Translations under genes and position numbers: made by a program
Part shown: piece by piece, positions 6,712 through 10,204 of the stretch
Position numbering within the stretch: the stretch's first letter is position 1
Layout: each line of letters begins with the position of its first letter
NCBI GenBank assembly: GCA_030594025.1
Contig: JAUVFY010000037.1
Span: forward strand, 1-10,204
Origin: Deltaproteobacteria bacterium
Lineage (GTDB): Bacteria > Desulfobacterota > GWC2-55-46 > JAUVFY01
Reading direction: 5' to 3'
Length of the DNA: 10,204 bases
The notes under the pieces: model-generated
Database searches by the model: none
Told to the model about the DNA's origin: nothing
What the model saw: only the letters and a program-made list of their open reading frames with translations

Positions 6712-7554
6712 ATGATTTCGCAGATGAAAACGAAGACGAATAGATACGGATTTCCCTACCCCAAAAAAAGATTAGCCCAGCACTTCCTCGTTGACAAAAA
6801 CATAATAAGAAAGATTATAAGCGCAGCCCATATCCGCCAGAATGAGCACGTCCTCGAGGTCGGCCCCGGCCGGGGCTCCCTAACCGAAGCTCTCCTCGAG
6901 GCCGGGGCCAGGGTTACCGCAATAGAGCTCGACCCCGCCCTGGCCGGGAAACTCCTTGAAAGGTTTGAGGGTGTAAAGGGCTTTGAATTAATCAGTGAAG
7001 ACGCGCTAAAGGTCTCCTATACGGGGCTCAGCCAGGAAAAAAGGACAAGGTTCAAGGTCATCTCGAACCTGCCCTATAACGTCTCGGGGCCGATCCTTGT
7101 AAAGTTCATAGAAGAGAGGAGCGCCATTACGGACCTGGTCCTCATGTTGCAGAAGGAAGTTGCGACGAGGCTTGCCGCAAGGCCGGGTACAAAGGACTAC
7201 GGGGTGCTCTCGGTACTCGCCCAGACATATGCGGATGTAAGGTGCTTATTCGACGTCCACCCGGCCTCTTTCACTCCGAGGCCGAAGGTCACCTCCACGG
7301 TTACAAGCCTTAAGGTCCTCGATACACCGAGGGTTGTGGTCTTAAACGAAAAATTTTTCAAAACCGTCGTCAAGAGCGCCTTCGGGCAGAGGAGAAAGAC
7401 TCTACAGAATGCCCTTAAAACTCTCGGCAGGCCGCCGGAAGAGGTAAGAGTAGTCCTTGAGTCCTTGAACATAGACCCCGGGAGGAGGGGCGAGACACTC
7501 ACCCTCGATGAGTTCAGCAAACTGACAGGGGCTCTTCTAAAAGGGGCCCCTTGA
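6712..7554 (+). CDS. rsmA: 16S rRNA (adenine1518-N6/adenine1519-N6)-dimethyltransferase RsmA/KsgA
   Basis: The protein has 280 residues, normal for the family. It dimethylates two adjacent adenines in helix 45 of 16S rRNA using S-adenosylmethionine, a late check on 30S subunit assembly; loss gives kasugamycin resistance in E. coli. Visible parts are KKRLAQHFLVD (18-28), the SAM-binding motif VLEVGPGRGSLTEAL (47-61), the acidic VTAIELDP with E72 contacting SAM ribose, SEDAL (95-99), the catalytic NLPY (119-122), ASFTPRPKVTSTV, and a helical C-terminal domain with FGQRRKTLQNALK. The ATG at 6712 has only a weak AAAG upstream; an in-frame ATG at 6724 is an alternative that would remove four non-conserved residues. 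It stands between two terminators, so it is likely transcribed alone. Confidence 0.96.
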   Translation: MISQMKTKTNRYGFPYPKKRLAQHFLVDKNIIRKIISAAHIRQNEHVLEVGPGRGSLTEALLEAGARVTAIELDPALAGKLLERFEGVKGFELISEDALKVSYTGLSQEKRTRFKVISNLPYNVSGPILVKFIEERSAITDLVLMLQKEVATRLAARPGTKDYGVLSVLAQTYADVRCLFDVHPASFTPRPKVTSTVTSLKVLDTPRVVVLNEKFFKTVVKSAFGQRRKTLQNALKTLGRPPEEVRVVLESLNIDPGRRGETLTLDEFSKLTGALLKGAP

Positions 7555-7559
7555 GACGT

Positions 7560-7579
7560 GCGCTTCCGTAAGCGCTTTT
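7560..7579 (+). terminator. Intrinsic terminator after rsmA
   Basis: GCGCTT (7560-7565) pairs perfectly with AAGCGC (7570-7575) around the loop CCGT, followed by TTTT. It begins 6 nt after the rsmA stop. Confidence 0.75.
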
Positions 7580-7603
7580 CCGGCCGCAGGCGAGCTTAGA
7601 GCC

Positions 7604-7631
7604 TTGACTTTTTATGCTTTCATGAGTTAAT
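7604..7631 (+). promoter_or_regulatory. Possible promoter for the deoxynucleoside kinase (and panBC by read-through)
   Basis: TTGACT (7604-7609, five of six consensus bases) is followed after 16 nt by GTTAAT (7626-7631, four of six). It lies between the rsmA terminator and the kinase start, where a promoter is needed. The -10 element is mediocre, hence moderate confidence. Confidence 0.45.
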
Positions 7632-7675
7632 CTCTTTTGTAAGATTTTCATAATCGAAGCCGTATGGAAAGTGCC

Positions 7676-8305
7676 ATGTACATCGCGGTCGAGGGGCCCA
7701 TCGGGGTCGGCAAGACGACCCTCGCGGAACTTCTGGCCGGAAAACTTAACGGAAAAACGCTCGTAGAGGAGGTAGAGGCAAACCCCTTTCTCCCGAACTT
7801 CTACCGGGACAGAAATAAATACGCCTTCCAGGCACAGCTGTTTTTCCTTTTGAGTCGGTATCAGCAGCAAAAAGAGCTGGCTCAAACCGAGCTCTTTTCC
7901 GCCACGCTCATAGCCGATTACCTTTTTGCAAAGGACAGGATATTCGCTTACCTGACCCTTGACGAAAACGAGCTCGGACTCTACGAGCAGGTCTTCAGGC
8001 TCCTCGATGCGAGGATCCCGGGGCCCGATCTCGTCATATACCTGCAGGCATCGAGCGAGGTGTTGAAGGAGAGAATTTTAAAGAGGAACAAAGATTACGA
8101 GAGGAACATGGAGGAAGAGTACCTTGAAGACCTTGTAGAGGCGTACAACAAGTTCTTTTTCTATTACAACGACACGCCTCTTCTGGTCGTTAACACAACG
8201 GAGATAGATTTTGTGAAGCAACCCGCTGACCTGTCCAACCTTGTAAAGGAGATAAGGTCGATAAAGGGGGGAACGCAGCACTACATACCGCTTGGATCCA
8301 GGTAA
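7676..8305 (+). CDS. Deoxynucleoside kinase (deoxyadenosine/deoxyguanosine kinase-like)
   Basis: This enzyme of about 209 residues phosphorylates deoxynucleosides to 5'-monophosphates with ATP, a salvage step. The P-loop GPIGVGKTT comes right at the N-terminus, followed by EEVEANPFLPNFY (the substrate-side acidic residue and NPFL motif of the family), the DYLFAKDRIFA motif, which corresponds to the catalytic base/DRS region, a LID-like RILKRNKDYERNMEEEYLEDL, NTTEIDFV, and the terminal GTQHYIPLGS often seen in bacterial members. The exact nucleoside preference cannot be read from sequence. An upstream in-frame ATG at 7664 would add four residues; 7676 is preferred because MYIAVEGPIG is the usual start and GGAAAG precedes it. 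panB and panC follow in the same direction after the repeat array. Such kinases often neighbour folate or pantothenate genes, so an ancestral operon is plausible. Confidence 0.9.
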   Translation: MYIAVEGPIGVGKTTLAELLAGKLNGKTLVEEVEANPFLPNFYRDRNKYAFQAQLFFLLSRYQQQKELAQTELFSATLIADYLFAKDRIFAYLTLDENELGLYEQVFRLLDARIPGPDLVIYLQASSEVLKERILKRNKDYERNMEEEYLEDLVEAYNKFFFYYNDTPLLVVNTTEIDFVKQPADLSNLVKEIRSIKGGTQHYIPLGSR

Positions 8306-8306
8306 C

Positions 8307-8322
8307 CAGAGCCGGACCGGGA
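8307..8322 (+). repeat. Left imperfect direct repeat flanking the array
   Basis: CAGAGCCGGACCGGGA, immediately after the kinase stop, is repeated at 8644-8661 as CAGGGCCGGACCACGGGA: one substitution and a 2-nt insertion. The two copies bracket the 92-nt array and its terminator. Confidence 0.6.
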
Positions 8323-8326
8323 CGGC

Positions 8327-8418
8327 CACCTGCGGTGGGGCAATTATTCAAACGATCGTTTCTGGAGTTGTGAACCGATTAGCTGCTGGGAGCGAAGTTA
8401 TCAATTGCCGTGCGTAAG
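8327..8418 (+). repeat. 92-nt tandem unit 1
   Basis: It starts CACCTGCGGTGGGGCAA and ends TTGCCGTGCGTAAG. The ends GGCAATT and AATTGCC can pair over 7 bp. The interior holds the perfect palindrome AAACGATCGTTT (8350-8361) and the mini-hairpin GTT-GTG-AAC. It differs from unit 3 at five positions only (unit positions 20, 51, 52, 59, 61). Confidence 0.9.
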
Positions 8419-8510
8419 CACCTGCGGTGGGGCAACGGTACAGACGGTCGCATTAAAAGTTGCGAACTCATTATCTAATACGACCGGATTTGGAAGTTGC
8501 CGTGCGTAAG
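8419..8510 (+). repeat. 92-nt tandem unit 2 (divergent)
   Basis: The ends are identical to units 1 and 3, but the interior differs at about 27 positions from unit 1 with no insertion or deletion. The terminal stem is GGCAAC/GTTGCC, one pair changed from T-A to C-G. The mini-hairpin is AGTT-GCG-AACT. An additional internal stem CGGTCG (8445-8450)/CGACCG (8481-8486) is perfect here but mismatched in the other units. Confidence 0.85.
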
Positions 8511-8602
8511 CACCTGCGGTGGGGCAATTGTTCAAACGATCGTTTCTGGAGTTGTGAACCTGTTAGCTACCGGGAGCGAAGTTATCAATTGCCGTGCGTA
8601 AG
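8511..8602 (+). repeat. 92-nt tandem unit 3
   Basis: Near-identical to unit 1 (87 of 92). Its terminal stem is the longest of the three, GGCAATTG/CAATTGCC (8 bp). The next CACC, which would begin a fourth unit, is part of the terminator stem. Confidence 0.9.
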
Positions 8603-8603
8603 C

Positions 8604-8634
8604 ACCTTCCGGCACCTGTGCGGAAGGTTTTTTT
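8604..8634 (+). terminator. Strong intrinsic terminator between the array and panB
   Basis: ACCTTCCG (8604-8611) pairs perfectly with CGGAAGGT (8621-8628), followed by a run of seven T. An alternative extends the stem with GCA/TGC around a CCTG loop and one bulged G. Its first two bases also belong to the preceding GTGC-GTAA-GCAC hairpin, so the two structures compete at the base. It lies just before panB rather than behind a gene, which suits attenuation. Confidence 0.85.
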
Positions 8635-8643
8635 ATTTCATTA

Positions 8644-8661
8644 CAGGGCCGGACCACGGGA
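8644..8661 (+). repeat. Right imperfect direct repeat flanking the array
   Basis: CAGGGCCGGACCACGGGA matches the left copy at 8307-8322 except for one substitution and two extra bases. It lies between the terminator and the panB ribosome-binding site. Confidence 0.6.
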
Positions 8662-8683
8662 AAACGCTGAAGGAGCCGTAAAA

Positions 8684-9487
8684 ATGCAAAAGATAACCGT
8701 ACCACACATACTAAAGATGAAAAGGGACGGGAAGAAGATACCCGTGCTTACGGCCTACACGTTTACCATCGCCAGGATACTCGACAGGGCGGGTATACCG
8801 GTACTTCTCGTGGGGGATTCCGTGGGCATGGTCGAGGCCGGTTATGAAACGACCCTGCCGGTTACAGTTGACGAGATGGTCTACCACACGAGGGCCGTTG
8901 CGAACGGCAGAACGAGGGCACTTGTGGTGAGCGACATGCCTTTCCTCTCCTACCAGGTGAGCCCGGAGGAGGCGAAGAGAAACGCCGGGAGACTCGTAAA
9001 GGAAGCAGGGGCCGAGGCGGTAAAGGTCGAGGGCGGGGTAAGGTCCGCTGGTGTTATCAAGGCCATCACGGATATGGATATCCCCGTTATGGCCCACATA
9101 GGGCTTACCCCCCAGTCGGTTCACCGTATGGGCGGGTACAAGGTACAGGGCAAGGTCAAAGAGGATGCCGAGGTGCTCCTTACAGACGCACGGGCCGTGG
9201 AGGAGGCCGGGGCGTTCTCGGTCGTGCTCGAAGGGATACCCTCCGGGCTGGCCCGCAAGATAACAGAGGCCCTTTCCATACCCACCATAGGCATAGGCGC
9301 CGGGCCCCACACCGACGGACAGGTGCTCGTTGTAAACGACATGCTCGGGCTTAAAAGCAACGGGCCGGACCCGAAGTTCGTTAAAAAGTATGCGGACCTT
9401 AAAAAGGTCATCACCTCTTCGGTAGAAGAGTATATAAAAGACGTGGAAGAAGGCAAATTTCCCGCAAGAAAGCACACATACCTTTAA
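8684..9487 (+). CDS. panB: 3-methyl-2-oxobutanoate hydroxymethyltransferase PanB
   Basis: PanB adds a hydroxymethyl group from 5,10-methylene-tetrahydrofolate to alpha-ketoisovalerate, giving ketopantoate, the first committed step to pantothenate and CoA. At 267 residues it is the normal size. Signatures are VLLVGDSVGMV with metal-binding D45, TLPVTVDEMVYHTRAV, VVSDMPFLSYQ with D84, AVKVEGG with E116, HIGLTPQS, and the C-terminal IPTIGIGAGPHTDGQVLVVNDMLG. The usual TAYDY near residue 25 is TAYTF. The start is ATG 8684: AGGAG (8671-8675) is 8 nt upstream and MQKITVPHILKMK is family-like. The same frame stays open to 8594, but that extension would translate through the terminator hairpin and adds no conserved sequence. 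panC follows 1 nt after the stop. Confidence 0.97.
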   Translation: MQKITVPHILKMKRDGKKIPVLTAYTFTIARILDRAGIPVLLVGDSVGMVEAGYETTLPVTVDEMVYHTRAVANGRTRALVVSDMPFLSYQVSPEEAKRNAGRLVKEAGAEAVKVEGGVRSAGVIKAITDMDIPVMAHIGLTPQSVHRMGGYKVQGKVKEDAEVLLTDARAVEEAGAFSVVLEGIPSGLARKITEALSIPTIGIGAGPHTDGQVLVVNDMLGLKSNGPDPKFVKKYADLKKVITSSVEEYIKDVEEGKFPARKHTYL

Positions 9488-9488
9488 C

Positions 9489-10204
9489 ATGAAGGTGGTA
9501 GAAGACATAGCCGAGATGAAAAATATCTCCAGGGGGGCCCACAACCTGGGCCTAACGGTCGTGCTTGTACCCACTATGGGATATCTACACCAAGCCCATA
9601 TGGAGCTTATTCAGAAGGCAAAGACCCTCGGGGATTTTCTGGTCCTGAGTATATTTGTAAACCCCGCACAGTTCGGCCCGGAAGAGGATTTTACTTCGTA
9701 CCCAAGGGACATGGAAAGGGACCTCAAGATGGCCGAGGAGGCGGGCGTGGGTGTTGTTTTTACTGCCCCTACCGAACAGATGTACCCGGAGGCTTACCAG
9801 ACGTATGTCGAAGTCGAGGAGTTGAGCAGACCCCTCTGCGGGCTCTCAAGACCCGAACACTTCCGGGGGGTGGCAACGGTGGTTACGAAACTTTTCAATA
9901 TCGTGAGGCCCCACAGGGCGGTATTAGGGATGAAGGATTACCAGCAGCTCGTGGTCATAAAGAGGCTTATTAAGGACCTGAACATGGACGTTGAGATAGT
10001 GCCAGTTGAGACCGTAAGGGAAGCCGACGGGGTTGCCATGAGTTCGAGAAACTCCTACCTTGACAACCGCGAGAGGGAGGCTGCAAGGGCCATCCCACGT
10101 TCCCTCGATGCGGCGCAGAAGGCCTTTAAAGAAGGCGAGAGGAGGAGCGAAAAAGTTATTGAAACGGTTAAAAAAATCATAGAGAATGAACCCGCGGCCA
10201 TGAT
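9489..10204 (+). CDS. panC: Pantothenate synthetase (pantoate-beta-alanine ligase) PanC, 5' part, cut by window edge
   Basis: An open frame starts at ATG 9489 and runs without a stop to the right edge (238 full codons; family members are about 280 residues). PanC joins pantoate and beta-alanine using ATP through a pantoyl-adenylate. Visible motifs are VVLVPTMGYLHQAHMELI (the HIGH-like nucleotide-binding site), LSIFVNPAQFGPEEDFTSYPRD, PLCGLSRPEHFRGVATVVTKLFNIV, LGMKDYQQLVVIKRLIKDLN and VREADGVAMSSRNSYL (the KMSKS-like region). Two positions are unlike the common consensus: HxGH reads HQAH, and GEKD reads GMKD. The start is 1 nt after the panB stop with no clear Shine-Dalgarno, suggesting translational coupling with panB. 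Confidence 0.96.
   Translation, partial: MKVVEDIAEMKNISRGAHNLGLTVVLVPTMGYLHQAHMELIQKAKTLGDFLVLSIFVNPAQFGPEEDFTSYPRDMERDLKMAEEAGVGVVFTAPTEQMYPEAYQTYVEVEELSRPLCGLSRPEHFRGVATVVTKLFNIVRPHRAVLGMKDYQQLVVIKRLIKDLNMDVEIVPVETVREADGVAMSSRNSYLDNREREAARAIPRSLDAAQKAFKEGERRSEKVIETVKKIIENEPAAM

Larger units (their letters stand above)
8327..8634 (+). promoter_or_regulatory. Candidate structured tandem leader of panBC (three 92-nt units plus terminator)
   Basis: This region fills most of the 378-bp gap between the kinase and panB. It comprises three contiguous 92-nt units and an intrinsic terminator, ending 49 nt before the panB ATG. All units share their first 17 and last 14 nt exactly; the interiors differ but keep length. 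Each unit has complementary ends (GGCAA...TTGCC and outward extensions), so it can fold as a closed domain, and unit junctions contain GTGC-GTAA-GCAC. Repeated folded domains followed by a terminator upstream of a biosynthetic gene is the layout of a tandem riboswitch or attenuator. A conserved RNA called the pan motif is known upstream of panB in Firmicutes, Chloroflexi and Deltaproteobacteria; I cannot confirm a match by eye. No ORF convincingly uses the region. It could instead be an inserted repeat element with no role in regulation. Confidence 0.55.

Noticed and set aside
8327..8602. CRISPR-like array: a 31-nt conserved block with inverted ends separated by 61-nt segments
   Set aside because: Two of the three segments between blocks are nearly identical and the third is an alignable homologue, so they are not spacers. 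The segment length is atypical and no cas genes are nearby.
8327..8602. Integron attC-like sites or tRNA-like units (71 nt between complementary ends)
   Set aside because: No RYYYAAC/GTTRRRY core pair, cassette ORFs or integrase are seen. There is no T-loop GTTCRA-type sequence, anticodon arm or CCA end for a tRNA.
8594..8683. N-terminal extension of PanB starting at 8594
   Set aside because: It would read through the intrinsic terminator, has no ribosome-binding site and no family similarity. ATG 8684 has a strong AGGAG at ideal spacing.
8711..9574. 287-codon open frame on the - strand opposite panB
   Set aside because: It is antisense to a clearly conserved gene, its translation shows no recognisable domain, and long opposite-strand frames are common in this codon usage.

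Overview
The window is a stretch of bacterial chromosome with moderately high GC and heavy use of AGG (Arg) and ATA (Ile) codons. All nine genes lie on the + strand. The gene content (tsaD followed by rsmA; a deoxynucleoside kinase followed by panB-panC; a REC-PilZ regulator) suits a Deltaproteobacteria/Desulfobacterota- or Nitrospirota-like organism. That placement is an inference from gene order and codon use, not a measurement. I see no transposase, integrase, phage gene, CRISPR array, tRNA or rRNA.

Layout: the 3' part of a comM/yifB-type AAA+ ATPase gene (1-953); a response regulator with a PilZ domain (1094-1837) that has its own promoter and terminator; a 250-bp gap with a second, related promoter; a long thioredoxin-fold/DUF255 (YyaL/SSP411-type) protein (2088-4202); a class V aminotransferase/cysteine desulfurase-family gene (4311-5450); tsaD (5504-6538); a gap with short tandem repeats and terminators; rsmA/ksgA (6712-7554); a deoxynucleoside kinase (7676-8305); a 378-bp gap with a structured repeat array; panB (8684-9487); and panC (9489 to past the right edge). 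Several genes serve translation quality (t6A tRNA modification, 16S rRNA dimethylation) and cofactor supply (sulfur mobilisation, pantothenate/CoA).

The most unusual region is 8306-8683, between the kinase and panB. It holds three head-to-tail units of exactly 92 nt. Units 1 and 3 differ at 5 positions, while unit 2 is only about 71% identical, yet there is no indel. Each unit can close on itself through a terminal stem, and one base pair of that stem shows a compensatory change. Unit junctions carry two mutually exclusive small hairpins. The array runs directly into a strong intrinsic terminator 50 nt upstream of the panB start. This looks like a tandem, structured 5' leader controlling panBC by attenuation. 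It is flanked by imperfect direct repeats, so it could also be an insertion into a former kinase-panB-panC operon.

The second unusual region is 935-2040. The last codons of comM (DRPVV-stop), the following C-rich stretch, the promoter and a small 5' hairpin all recur about 1 kb downstream, after the response regulator. The regulator therefore sits between two diverged copies of the comM 3' end plus promoter. This suggests an old duplication or insertion with regeneration of the gene end.
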